Assembly (NCBI GenBank): GCA_965224745.1 | Contig: CBDCZY010000009.1 | Span: forward strand, 248,001-312,000 | Direction: 5' to 3' | DNA length: 64,000 bases | Source: CBDCZY01 sp965224745 | GTDB taxonomy: Bacteria; Pseudomonadota; Gammaproteobacteria; Methylococcales; Methylomonadaceae | Part shown: in pieces, positions 52,716 through 61,951 of the stretch | Numbering within the stretch: the first letter of the stretch is position 1 | Layout of the letters: every line of letters begins with the position of its first letter | Notes under the pieces: model-generated | The model's input: the letters and a program-made list of their open reading frames with translations, nothing else | Told to the model about the DNA's origin: nothing | Database searches by the model: none | Position numbers and translations under genes: made by a program

Positions 52716-52788
52716 GTAGGGTGGGCATGTTGTTTATGCCCACCTTTTGTATAAATTATGGTGGGCAGAAAAGCGTTGCCCACCCTAC
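52716..52788. repeat. REP-like inverted pair before the RAYT start
   Basis: GTAGGGTGGGCATGTTGTTT with ATGCCCACC, then GGTGGGCAGAAAAGCGTTGC with CCACCCTAC in the opposite sense, 10 bases from the RAYT start codon. Together with the palindrome at 49717 they flank the RAYT gene on both sides. Confidence 0.75.
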
Positions 52789-52821
52789 ACGGCTGGCTAT
52801 TCCAACATACGGATATACGTC

Positions 52822-53211
52822 TTATAACCAACTAATACAACCGTTAACTCCACATAAACAACCACTGTTTTTATATAACGTAAGTCCTATAGGGACTACT
52901 TTTTTTACTATTTTGTTATCGGTTAATTCCCTAACAACACTATCACTTGCTTCTTGTGGAACGAACTTACTAACTGCGAATTGTCCATCTGTATCACATG
53001 AGTCTTTAATTGACTCTAATGTAAAGTTCTGCTGAGAACACTCATCAGTTACTAGAAAAACTCTTCTGGAGTCACCTTCCAAAATATTTATTCCTCCGTT
53101 ATTATCGATAGCAATAATAATTTCAACTTTTTCTTTCAATAAACTGTTTACCTCTTCTAAAGCCTGCTTTGATAGTTGAATTACATTAAAAGGTATCTTT
53201 GTCTCGATCAT
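52822..53211 (-). CDS. Small protein of unknown function
   Basis: A 129-residue protein, ATG 53211 preceded by GGGAG. No signal peptide or membrane segment. An N-terminal helix (IQLSKQALEEVNSLLKEKVE) is followed by beta-like IIIAIDNNGGINILEGDSRR and a Cys-rich C-terminus (SGCLCGVNGCISWL). No family recognised. It lies between the RAYT and the FecR-TPR gene on the same strand. Confidence 0.55.
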   Translation of the reverse strand: MIETKIPFNVIQLSKQALEEVNSLLKEKVEIIIAIDNNGGINILEGDSRRVFLVTDECSQQNFTLESIKDSCDTDGQFAVSKFVPQEASDSVVRELTDNKIVKKVVPIGLTLYKNSGCLCGVNGCISWL

Positions 53212-53277
53212 GAGTTATCTCCCATCGTTAGTAATAAAATAAACGAAGCCTTAATTCCAAGTTATCAACGATTTGTA

Positions 53278-56200
53278 TCAAAATGCTAAAGTTAGGTTAA
53301 AATAAACGGCAACGCCCGGTATAAAGCGAGGGTTATCTTCCTCGCTTTGAGTTTGAATTGCAGTATCTTCAAATTTAAATTTTGTATTGAATAAATTTTT
53401 TCCTTCCAAGCTTACAAGACCACGTCTCCCATAAAAACGGTATCCTATTTTGGCATCTACCAAAAAGAATTCATGTGTACCTGATTGTGAAGGATTTATT
53501 TTTGGCGGATTTAGGTAATCTACTTCCTGATGAACAAAGGTTCCGCCTAGACCTGCAAAAAATCCAGAGGGATTAAAATAACGGACACCTAAAGGGAGGT
53601 AAAATGTTGAAATATCGTAAGGTTGGTTTTCGCTGTTTACAAATGTATCGGTTAAAGAGCGATTAAATCTTTCTAGTTCAGCTTCAACGGATATTGCCCA
53701 ATATGGATGTGGAGTCCAGTAAAGGTAGAAGCGAGCCAACTCTTCACTTCGGTTATTTGTTTTTCTAATAACCTTCTGATCCTGAAAAAGAGAAATATCA
53801 AATTTAAGTTTTCTCTCGGAATACTCGAACCCCCCGCTGAGTTTATTTGTAAAGTTCGCATCAAGTCCTAAGCCGTAACGTTTTGCTTTAGTCCCATTAA
53901 CATCATCGAAAAACTGATTAAAACCAGCTATCTGTGTAGGTTCAATCGTTTGATCAACAGCTACATGTCTTTTTACATATTCAAAATACCCTGCCCGAAT
54001 TCTCAAGTTTTTTAATAATTGCCACTGTAATCCGAACTTAGGATTAAACTTTTGAAATCTAGGAAAAGGTGAAACTTGCAAAGAATCGTAACTCAACCCG
54101 AATGTCCAAATCATGTCTTTTAGAGGCAATACATTAGTATAAATATATATATTATCGTTTGAATTTTTAAAATTTGATGGAGGAATATTTTGACCAGGAA
54201 TAACTGTTAAACCTGAACCTTTTACAGAATATAGACCGAACCCAGCTCTAACGTTAAATAAATTATTTTGAAATAAGTACTGGGATTCCAACTGGTATCC
54301 TTCTAAGTTCTCTTTAATTTTAACAAGCGGACTATCTACTAAAGACTCGTCAAAAGCAGTGGTCGTTTCTGCCCATATGTCAGTATGTAACCCCGAAACA
54401 ATAAAAGTTGAATTTGGAGATAAAAAAAAGCTGAGTCCAATTCGGGCAGTATCTTGATCTTTTTTCCTGCGCTTTTTCTTCTTAGCTTTATCACCATCAA
54501 AATATTGATGAACGTCTCCTTGATCCCCTTCTCTGCTTCTATATTCACCTTGAATATTAATATAGGAAGTCAAAGACCCTTGAACAAAAAAATTGTAGAT
54601 GTCTCTTTTAACGTCATTATTCTCACGAAAACCATCGGTTTCATGATGAAACTGCCCCAAACTATAGGAAAAGTTATCCCACAGCCCTGACTGAACTATT
54701 TCTTCTCCCCAAGTATTATTGCTTCCATAGATGCCTGATGTCTGCAAGGCCAAACGGTTTCGTGTGAATAGTGGATTGAATTCATTAAATGAAGTATTTG
54801 AAGGACCTGAGCCATTAAGAATAAGCAAATTACTCTCTGCCAAACTAGGTTGAATAGGATTAATGTTTATTGGCTGTAGTAATTGTGATTGAAATAGCTC
54901 ACTCACTCTAGCAATCTCATGTCGAGGTCTTGAGGCATAGTTATCCGCTAGCAATCTATGGGCTGAATAATTACTAGGGACAGTACTCACTGATTTCCAA
55001 CCTTCCAACAACCCCCTCTGCTGAAACCCCAAATCATTATAAATCCTCCCCAAACTCGCACTCCTAGCCGCCAAATCCTCATCCAACAACAAACTTGATC
55101 GATAAACCGCCCGATTATCATTCAACTCAATCGCCTTCTGCATATCATGTAGCGCCTCAACCGGCCGATTGGTGGTTTGCTTAAGAATGGCATCATAAAA
55201 CCACGGCGTTGGGTCTTTGGGATCTTTTTCTTTGGCGATGGCCAGTTCAATCGTAGCGTAGCTGGTGTTTTTAAGTTCGTAGTAGGCTTTCCCGAGGTAG
55301 CTGCGCATCACTGCGTTATCTGGATCAAGGCTGACGGCAGCTTCTATGTCACGGGTACCTTCTTCGACATCGCCTCGCCTGATTTTGGCTAAGCCCAACC
55401 CTAACCGTGCCAACGGGTCAGTCGAATCGAGTTGAATGGCTTGTTCGAAGGCTTGTTTCGCTTCTTCTATATCGACTTGAGCAAGATCAGCGAATCCCAG
55501 GATAATTTGGGTGCGGGCGAATGTTGGATCCAATTTTTCGGCGGTTTGTGCAGATTCTAAAGCACTGTCCTGGTCGCCCATCGATAATTGCAGTTCGGCC
55601 AATCGCGCCCAGGCGATGGCATGGCTCGGTTCACGTTTAACCGCCTGTTCCATCGTTTCTAGTGCTTCTTCCAACAAGAATTTGGATTGCAGCGCATACG
55701 AATGGGCAATACGTGCCGCAGCGGATTGAGGGTCCTTTTTGACCGCTCGTGAAGACAATTCAAGCGCTTGATCCGAACGGTTTTTCGCGACGGCCATGAC
55801 AGCTTCCAGCGCTAGCGAATTTGCATTTTCAGGCTCTAGCGATTTAGCTTTGTTTAGCGCAGTTTGCGCTTCTTCAACCCGTCCTAAACTCAGTAAGCTG
55901 GAAGCTTGTTGATTATAAAAATCGGCTGAGTTTGCATCCAACGGTTCTTGGCCGGGTGTCTGATCTTCAAGAATCGGCGGGTAATACAGCAGCCACTGAA
56001 CCGCATCCTCCGGACTGATTTTTATGGGTTTGATTTGCGGCGCATGGCCTTTGAAGGCGACCGCTTTTTGTCCTTTCTCGACCGTTACTTTACCGAACTC
56101 ATTATTAGCAGATACTTTGCCATCAAACACCCAGACTTCACCATGATCAGCTTCCGCCGAAACCATAAACTCTGTGCCTTCGTGAGCTGCATTGATAAAC

Positions 56201-56592
56201 GGTGTGTTAACTTTAAGACGATGCGGATCCCGGCTGCGCAAGAAAATTTTACCTGTAAACAAATCAACTAACCAGGCGTAAAGACTGTCATCTTCCTCTT
56301 TAGAAAAAAGGAGGGTGGTACTTTCATCTAATGAGACAATGGTTTCGTTAATCACTTCGACGGTGGCTCGGCTTTTTTTTAAGGTTCGTATCGTTTCGTT
56401 GGCGCATAACAGACTGCCATTCTCTATTCTGATCCACTCATGGGCTTCCATTTGTTTTTTTTCAACGATGCCTTGTACCGATAATATCCTTGCCAGGACT
56501 TCATCGCACCCTTGTTGTTCAGCCTCCAATCGAAATGGCAGCGTTAACATGGGTATCAAGAAAACCATTCCCAGTTTGCTCATATTTTCCAT
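53278..56592 (-). CDS. FecR-domain, TPR-repeat, outer-membrane-barrel fusion protein
   Basis: A 1,104-residue envelope protein. Residues 1-~24 are a signal peptide. Residues ~55-190 read as a FecR domain (WIRIENGSLLCANETIRTLKKS, LDESTTLLF, GKIFLRSRDPHRLKVNTPFINAAHEGTEFMV). Residues ~225-520 are about eight TPR repeats (AARIAHSYALQSKFLLEEAL and similar). Residues ~580-1104 are long alternating beta strands ending YFNLTLAF, with a terminal Phe typical of outer-membrane barrels. ATG at 56592 has AAAGGA. FecR parts usually sense a transporter; here sensor, scaffold and barrel are in one chain. Its ligand is unknown and no sigma factor is adjacent. Confidence 0.75.
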   Translation of the reverse strand: MENMSKLGMVFLIPMLTLPFRLEAEQQGCDEVLARILSVQGIVEKKQMEAHEWIRIENGSLLCANETIRTLKKSRATVEVINETIVSLDESTTLLFSKEEDDSLYAWLVDLFTGKIFLRSRDPHRLKVNTPFINAAHEGTEFMVSAEADHGEVWVFDGKVSANNEFGKVTVEKGQKAVAFKGHAPQIKPIKISPEDAVQWLLYYPPILEDQTPGQEPLDANSADFYNQQASSLLSLGRVEEAQTALNKAKSLEPENANSLALEAVMAVAKNRSDQALELSSRAVKKDPQSAAARIAHSYALQSKFLLEEALETMEQAVKREPSHAIAWARLAELQLSMGDQDSALESAQTAEKLDPTFARTQIILGFADLAQVDIEEAKQAFEQAIQLDSTDPLARLGLGLAKIRRGDVEEGTRDIEAAVSLDPDNAVMRSYLGKAYYELKNTSYATIELAIAKEKDPKDPTPWFYDAILKQTTNRPVEALHDMQKAIELNDNRAVYRSSLLLDEDLAARSASLGRIYNDLGFQQRGLLEGWKSVSTVPSNYSAHRLLADNYASRPRHEIARVSELFQSQLLQPININPIQPSLAESNLLILNGSGPSNTSFNEFNPLFTRNRLALQTSGIYGSNNTWGEEIVQSGLWDNFSYSLGQFHHETDGFRENNDVKRDIYNFFVQGSLTSYINIQGEYRSREGDQGDVHQYFDGDKAKKKKRRKKDQDTARIGLSFFLSPNSTFIVSGLHTDIWAETTTAFDESLVDSPLVKIKENLEGYQLESQYLFQNNLFNVRAGFGLYSVKGSGLTVIPGQNIPPSNFKNSNDNIYIYTNVLPLKDMIWTFGLSYDSLQVSPFPRFQKFNPKFGLQWQLLKNLRIRAGYFEYVKRHVAVDQTIEPTQIAGFNQFFDDVNGTKAKRYGLGLDANFTNKLSGGFEYSERKLKFDISLFQDQKVIRKTNNRSEELARFYLYWTPHPYWAISVEAELERFNRSLTDTFVNSENQPYDISTFYLPLGVRYFNPSGFFAGLGGTFVHQEVDYLNPPKINPSQSGTHEFFLVDAKIGYRFYGRRGLVSLEGKNLFNTKFKFEDTAIQTQSEEDNPRFIPGVAVYFNLTLAF

Positions 56593-56971
56593 TTTTCCTT
56601 TGAGTGGTTAAAATCCTGACATCAGTTTTAGCGTTTAAAATATTTCATGTTAGGTCTTTTACGTTTAACAATACGGCAGATAAGAAACAATAAATATGAA
56701 ATATTTCACATTTAAAATGACAAATATTTCATAGATTTATCATGTGTGGTTTAAATTGAAACCGACCAATGATTAAGGAGATAATTCTTGGAGGGGCTTT
56801 TAGCCGCGAAATAGTTTTGCTGTCGCGGCTAAAGCCCTTCCTTGTATTGAAATTGCCTATGCGAAAGATGGTTTTGGGTTAAAGGTTGATTTTGTCATCC
56901 CATATTAGGTCTGAAGCACTATAATAAGTAGCACCGCAACAAACAAACTTCCAAACGTAATAATTGAAATC
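56593..56971. other. Gap with a strong palindrome
   Basis: GGGCTTTTAGCCGCGA (56795-56810) is followed by TCGCGGCTAAAGCCC at 56823-56837, a stem of about 15 pairs that could serve as a terminator or a dispersed palindrome. Promoters for the FecR-TPR gene (minus) and the phosphohexomutase (plus) must also lie here. Confidence 0.55.
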
Positions 56972-58696
56972 ATGACGCAACAAAAAGAATTAACTCTCGG
57001 TGATATTTTGGCTTATCAACCGGTTGCCTCGAAATTTGGCACCAGCGGCGTAAGAGCCTTGGTTTCTGACCTGACCGACCTGGAGGTCTATAGCCTAACC
57101 CTGGGTGCGATAAGGTACTTGGAAGAGAGCAACAAACTGACTTCACCTGACACAGTACGTACGCTAAAAATTCCTGTTGCCTGCGATTTGAGGCCGTCAT
57201 CTGAACGATTAGTCATAGCAACGGCTAAGGCAATAACCGATGCGGGTTATGAGGTGGACTTTTTCGGCAAAATCCCCACCCCTGCTCTAACTTATTATGC
57301 CTTACAGCAGAGCACCGCCAGCTTTATAGTCACCGGCAGTCATATCCCTGCTGATCGCAATGGTCAAAAAGCGAACCGCTTTGACGGCGAAGTATTGAAA
57401 ACTGATGAACAAGGTATTGTTAATGCGGTAGAAACGGTTCGAAATAAACAATTAGCTTTACCTGCCGAGCAGTCGCCATTTGATGAAAAGGGCATGCTAA
57501 AGGCTAATCATGCTAATACATTGCCTACCGAAAACAGCTCGGCCGTTGATCTTTACAAAGCCCGTTATCGTACTATTTTTCCGCCACAAGGTTTGGCCGG
57601 CATGCGGCTGTTGTTTTTTCAATACAGCGCGGTTGGACGTGATTTGATTCCCGATATTCTGAGAGATTGTGGGGCCGAAGTGGTTGTTGATGGTCGAAGC
57701 GATCAATTTGTCCCAATTGATACGGAAGCAATATCAGAAGAACATTTGGATATGCTCAAGCAACTGGTCGTCAAAAACCAAGCCGAACATGGACCCATCG
57801 ATGCAGTCATCTCAACCGATGGAGACAGTGATCGACCTTTGGTGGTGACTGTAGACAACCAAGCTGACATGAAACTACAATTCATACCCGGTGATTTATT
57901 GGGTTTGATCGTAGCAGACTATTTGCAAGCCGATTCGGTATCCGTCCCCATCAGCACCAACCCAGCCGTACATGAACATTTTCTCAATAAAGGAATAACG
58001 ACGACTAAAACGCGAATCGGTTCCCCCTTTGTTATTGCCGCCATGCAATTAGCGCTTGATTCAGGGTTACAACGGGTTGTCTCCTGGGAAGCGAATGGTG
58101 GTTTTTTAGTGGGATCTGACATTGCAGTAAATCAAAATTCACTTAAAGCCCTGCCCACCCGCGATGCCGTGCTTCCCATTTTATGCGCTCTGCATACTGC
58201 GGCGGAAAAGAATATTGCGTTATCTAAAGTCGTCGCCGAATTACCCCAGTGGTTTGGTAAAGCGGGTTTAATTGACAATTTTCCACAACAAGCCAGTCAA
58301 AAAATTGTAGCTCGTTTCAAGCCCGAGCAGGCAGACATTATGACCACAGAGTTTTTGGAAGATCGGGTTGTTGTTAAAGACCTTAACGACGAAATCCTTG
58401 ATGAGTGGCCTATCTCAGACCAGCGAGCACAAAACGCGCTGCATAACAAAGCTTTATTAGAAGAGGTGTTTACGGCTCAAGATGGTTTTTCCAGCATCGT
58501 TAGCATTAACACGCTTGATGGTATTCGCTGCTTTTTCGCTAATGATGATATTGCCCATATCCGCCCATCAGGTAACGCTCCTCAATTACGTATATATGCA
58601 CATGCGAGGACTCAAGAACGGGCAGATACAATGGTTCAGTTAGCGTTGCAAGAACCGGATGGCCTGTTGCGTCAATTGCAGCAGAAAATCAGTTGA
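56972..58696 (+). CDS. Alpha-D-phosphohexomutase (phosphomannomutase/phosphoglucomutase type)
   Basis: A 574-residue sugar-phosphate mutase. The phosphoserine loop is FIVTGSHIPADRNGQKAN, the metal loop ISTDGDSDRPLVV, the sugar-binding WEANGGFLVGS and the phosphate-binding DIAHIRPSGNAPQLRIY near the C-terminus. It is longer than typical ManB/AlgC. It supplies hexose 1-phosphates for glycogen, lipopolysaccharide or exopolysaccharide; the exact sugar is not readable. Single gene. Confidence 0.9.
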   Translation: MTQQKELTLGDILAYQPVASKFGTSGVRALVSDLTDLEVYSLTLGAIRYLEESNKLTSPDTVRTLKIPVACDLRPSSERLVIATAKAITDAGYEVDFFGKIPTPALTYYALQQSTASFIVTGSHIPADRNGQKANRFDGEVLKTDEQGIVNAVETVRNKQLALPAEQSPFDEKGMLKANHANTLPTENSSAVDLYKARYRTIFPPQGLAGMRLLFFQYSAVGRDLIPDILRDCGAEVVVDGRSDQFVPIDTEAISEEHLDMLKQLVVKNQAEHGPIDAVISTDGDSDRPLVVTVDNQADMKLQFIPGDLLGLIVADYLQADSVSVPISTNPAVHEHFLNKGITTTKTRIGSPFVIAAMQLALDSGLQRVVSWEANGGFLVGSDIAVNQNSLKALPTRDAVLPILCALHTAAEKNIALSKVVAELPQWFGKAGLIDNFPQQASQKIVARFKPEQADIMTTEFLEDRVVVKDLNDEILDEWPISDQRAQNALHNKALLEEVFTAQDGFSSIVSINTLDGIRCFFANDDIAHIRPSGNAPQLRIYAHARTQERADTMVQLALQEPDGLLRQLQQKIS

Positions 58697-58781
58697 GATC
58701 AATAACGAAAAACAAGCGAGTCTTTTCTGGTGGAAGCCTTCAAAAACGAGCGCTACGATAAAGTTCCGCCTTGGAAATCCA

Positions 58782-58961
58782 CTATTTCAGCTTGCGCTGC
58801 TTTTCAGCTATCTCCACAAAGGTTTCCAGCCGGGCAATACGCTGGATAGACTCACGCATCTGATCATCCATTTTATCAACGCGTTTAACAAGATTTTTAA
58901 CTTCCGTATTCAGTTCCATCATACCTGTCATCGCTTTCAATAATTTATCTGCTACGCCCAT
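58782..58961 (-). CDS. Short coiled-coil protein
   Basis: A 59-residue frame, MGVADKLLKAMTGMMELNTE, VKNLVKRVDKMDDQMRESIQ and RIARLETFVEIAEKQRKLK, with a regular heptad pattern. It starts 3 bases after the stop of the ribbon-helix-helix gene at 58965 and should be co-translated with it. No family recognised; its size and place suggest an antitoxin- or adaptor-like partner. Confidence 0.65.
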   Translation of the reverse strand: MGVADKLLKAMTGMMELNTEVKNLVKRVDKMDDQMRESIQRIARLETFVEIAEKQRKLK

Positions 58962-58964
58962 TTA

Positions 58965-59246
58965 CTAACCTGCCTTGCTGGATCGATCCAGTTTCTGGTT
59001 TAGTTTTTTCACTTCCTGTACCGTGACAGAAGTAGTCTGAATAATTTGGTCTAGCAAGGTGTTCAATAATTCCTCATCGTCATCACCAGACAACTCATAC
59101 GCATCAACAGCACGGCGGACAATTTCAGCAAATGATACGACTCGCTTCTCATCATTACTGGCTTTTTTGGATAGCACTTTAACCCGCTCAATTTGCGATG
59201 GATCCATCATAATCGGCTTTCTGATCTTAGCAGCACTAGCAACCAT
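58965..59246 (-). CDS. Ribbon-helix-helix-type DNA-binding protein
   Basis: A 93-residue protein. The segment KPIMMDPSQIERVKVLSKKA then VVSFAEIVRRAVDAYEL has the strand-helix-helix pattern of CopG/Arc regulators, and the C-terminal LLNTLLDQIIQTTSVTVQEVKKLNQKL looks coiled-coil. It precedes the short coiled-coil gene by 3 bases. A transcriptional regulator or antitoxin; no toxin is adjacent. Confidence 0.65.
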   Translation of the reverse strand: MVASAAKIRKPIMMDPSQIERVKVLSKKASNDEKRVVSFAEIVRRAVDAYELSGDDDEELLNTLLDQIIQTTSVTVQEVKKLNQKLDRSSKAG

Positions 59247-59418
59247 AGTTTTGACCTCAAGAAAGTTAGATGATGGATCAATTATAGCACATGCACAACA
59301 TATGCGCTACTTTAACCAATAGTGCAACAATTCAGCCTTTCAAACCTAAATATCCAAGCCCGTTACAACAAAAGAAAAAAGAGAGAAAAAGCCAAAGCTG
59401 ATATTTCATGAATATCAA

Positions 59419-60057
59419 TTAATTCTTGATAACCCCTATTAAGACCGCTATGTGCGCCAATTCTGCGACTGTAGATACCTTAAGCTTGGTTTTGATTTGG
59501 GTACCATAATTCGCTGCTGTTTTGTAACTGATGCAGAGTTCAAGAGCGGCGTGTTGCACCGTCAACCCCTGAGCCAAGAGCCGGAATACATCAAATTCTC
59601 GGGGTGAAAGCGTTTCGATGATATTTTGATAAACGGGAGTATCGCCTTGAGCTGGTTGTATTGATAACCCTTGTTCAATATAAATATCGCCGGTTGCAAT
59701 AACCTGAATAGCTTCGGGTAAAATTTCTGGCGCTGAGTTTTTGGTGATATAGCCGCTAGCACCTGCCAGCATGGCTCGATTGATATAAACCAGTTCATTA
59801 TGGACACTAAATACTAATAATTTCGCAGCAGGAGTTTGATAGCATATTCGTCTGATACTTTCTAGCCCACCTATTCCTGGCATGGATAAATCAAGCACCA
59901 TCACATCAGGTTGTTTTTCAAAATAGAGTTTGCAAGCTTGCTCACCACGTTCCGCTTCAGCAATCACTTCTATATTTTCTTGTACAGCAAGCAACATTCG
60001 AAACCCTGCTCTTACTACGGCGTGATCGTCGACCAGTATGACTTTAATCTTATTCAT
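59419..60057 (-). CDS. NarL/UhpA-family response regulator
   Basis: A 212-residue regulator. The receiver has the acidic pair VILVDDHAVVRAGF, the phosphorylated Asp in VMVLDLSMPGIGG, and LVFSVHNELVYINRAMLAGASGYITK. The C-terminal LuxR helix-turn-helix starts LSPREFDVFRLLAQGLTVQH. It overlaps the sensor kinase by four bases and is surely its partner. In contrast to the regulator at 24.3 kb its receiver is complete. Confidence 0.93.
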   Translation of the reverse strand: MNKIKVILVDDHAVVRAGFRMLLAVQENIEVIAEAERGEQACKLYFEKQPDVMVLDLSMPGIGGLESIRRICYQTPAAKLLVFSVHNELVYINRAMLAGASGYITKNSAPEILPEAIQVIATGDIYIEQGLSIQPAQGDTPVYQNIIETLSPREFDVFRLLAQGLTVQHAALELCISYKTAANYGTQIKTKLKVSTVAELAHIAVLIGVIKN

Positions 60058-61457
60058 GACAGGGGAATAATTGCTAATACACGCATCCCCTCCCCTGGAT
60101 GCGTCACAATAGAAAATTTACCCCCCAAACTGTTGACTCTTTCTCGCATTCCCAACAAGCCAAAACCTGTATTGATGGTTTGTTTGGAAGAACCTTTACC
60201 ATTATCCTGCACACTCAAATGCAAGGTGGTTTCGCCTTGCTGATTGTCAATCAGCTTCAGCATAATTTTTGCCTCACTAGCCTCCGCATGGCGAATGATA
60301 TTGGTTAAACATTCCTGTATTACTCTAAATACTTGTATGGCTATTTTTTGGTCATATTGGTTGACTGTCTCGGAACAAACAAGATGAATTGTCAACTCAG
60401 GACGATGCTGAGACCAGTGATTAACCAAATCTTCCAGAGTTGCTTTGAGTCCTAATTCAGCAAGCATCATGGGATGCAGGTTACGCATCATGGAACGAAC
60501 AACATTAATGAGTCGGTCACATACCTCAATGATCGAGTCGTTAATTATAGTTTTATCAGACTGGCTGGTCTTGGCTGTCACGGCCATCACTTTGATCGCA
60601 GTAAGTGACTGCCCCAGTTCGTCATGTAATTCTTGCGACAACCCTTTCCGTTCGTCTTCTTGTATCTCCAGCGCATGCAACGCTAACGCGCTGTTAACTT
60701 TTTGGGTATGCTCTAAAACATCAGTTAAATGATTGATCGCTCCGGCAATTTGACCATATTCCTTGATAGAGAAGTCAGGAAGCTTTGGATGATACCGACC
60801 CTTTTCAATCGCTTGCACACGTTTGACAATGAAACCCGTTGATCTTACCACTTCGTTAAAAACCAGATTAACTGCTAGAAAAGTAACCACAATCATCAAC
60901 AGTATAGAAACAAAAAAAAACTGACTCTCAGCCCAAACCTCACTTATTTCATCCAACGGATGCGCCTTAATTGTAATGTTTAAAGGCTCACCTTGATGAT
61001 TCGTTAATTGTAAATTAACATCTGAATATTCTACTGTAACCAACTGCATAAACCACAGCGGTGGCTTTTTAGAACCATTCAAATGTTTTTGGTTGCCAGG
61101 TATTTGAACAGTCTTACCATTCGGTTTTTCGATGATAATTTTTAAATGTCGAGTTTCCTGCAAAGAGGTTAAACCTTGCAACCAGGTATTAATATCAAAC
61201 TTTGTTTGCTGAGATTGAGAAAAGCCCAAATTTATCAATTGCAGCGTCAGATGCAAAGAAGAATCTATTTCTTTGCGAACCGAGCCTTTCGCTTGCCAAA
61301 TAGCAATGGTTCCAACAATGACTAAAATGATGAGACTACTCAAAACAATACTTAGATTAATCTGAAACCGCAGGCTCTGGTTTTCCTGGATTAGCTGGAT
61401 CAAATTCTCAAGCCAAGCGCTAATGGTTGACTTTATAAAATGACTTAAATCTTTCAC
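60054..61457 (-). CDS. NarX/UhpB-type sensor histidine kinase
   Basis: A 467-residue membrane kinase. Transmembrane segments at about 35-55 and 175-197 flank a ~120-residue periplasmic sensor; a HAMP-like linker follows. The HisKA_3 box LSQELHDELGQSLTAIKVMA holds the phosphorylated His, and the ATPase domain ends GFGLLGMRERVNSLGGKFSI. It overlaps the MOSC gene and the response regulator by four bases each. The signal is unknown; co-translation with a MOSC protein hints at molybdenum or sulfur-related sensing. Confidence 0.9.
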   Translation of the reverse strand: MKDLSHFIKSTISAWLENLIQLIQENQSLRFQINLSIVLSSLIILVIVGTIAIWQAKGSVRKEIDSSLHLTLQLINLGFSQSQQTKFDINTWLQGLTSLQETRHLKIIIEKPNGKTVQIPGNQKHLNGSKKPPLWFMQLVTVEYSDVNLQLTNHQGEPLNITIKAHPLDEISEVWAESQFFFVSILLMIVVTFLAVNLVFNEVVRSTGFIVKRVQAIEKGRYHPKLPDFSIKEYGQIAGAINHLTDVLEHTQKVNSALALHALEIQEDERKGLSQELHDELGQSLTAIKVMAVTAKTSQSDKTIINDSIIEVCDRLINVVRSMMRNLHPMMLAELGLKATLEDLVNHWSQHRPELTIHLVCSETVNQYDQKIAIQVFRVIQECLTNIIRHAEASEAKIMLKLIDNQQGETTLHLSVQDNGKGSSKQTINTGFGLLGMRERVNSLGGKFSIVTHPGEGMRVLAIIPLS

Positions 61458-61924
61458 AACACTTTTACTGCATCACCCTGACTAATCAGACCCGACTCAA
61501 GTACCCGTGCAGTGATGCCGCCATGACCACGTACGGCGTTATAACCCCCTTCACCTAAAATATCCTGCATACGCGAGCAAGGATGACAGAGGCCGGTAAA
61601 TTCCAGGATAGCATGACCAATTTGAAATTGATGGCCTTTTAGGGCGAGTAAATTGAGGCCCGAAATAACCAGGTTGCGTCTCAATAACACCGGATCAATT
61701 TTAGGTTGATGAACTAATGCAGCGATAACTGGAATATGTTCCGCTTGCAGTAATGAGACTTGGCGTTTACCTGATCGCCCTGCATAATGATCATTGACCA
61801 AACCAGCAACAACAGTCGCCTCAACTGCCTTAACCAAATCCATTGGAGAGTGCTTTGTCGGCCTAATTCCGATCCATTCGACATGCCCAGTGAATGGTAG
61901 AGAATTCAATAAATCATCTAACAA
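61454..61924 (-). CDS. MOSC-domain protein
   Basis: A 156-residue stand-alone MOSC protein. The conserved Cys lies in LEFTGLCHPCSRMQDILGEGGYNAVRGHGGITARVLESG, the family core. MOSC proteins (MoCo sulfurase C-terminal) bind molybdenum cofactor or sulfur and act on N-hydroxylated or sulfurated substrates. It lies between the DUF2237 gene and the kinase in one coupled operon. Confidence 0.9.
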   Translation of the reverse strand: MLDDLLNSLPFTGHVEWIGIRPTKHSPMDLVKAVEATVVAGLVNDHYAGRSGKRQVSLLQAEHIPVIAALVHQPKIDPVLLRRNLVISGLNLLALKGHQFQIGHAILEFTGLCHPCSRMQDILGEGGYNAVRGHGGITARVLESGLISQGDAVKVL

Positions 61925-61951
61925 AACAGCTTTCCAATCATCCTGTTATTC

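Noticed and set aside
53278..56592. Ordinary TonB-dependent receptor
   Set aside because: No plug domain or TonB box is visible, and FecR and TPR parts precede the barrel.
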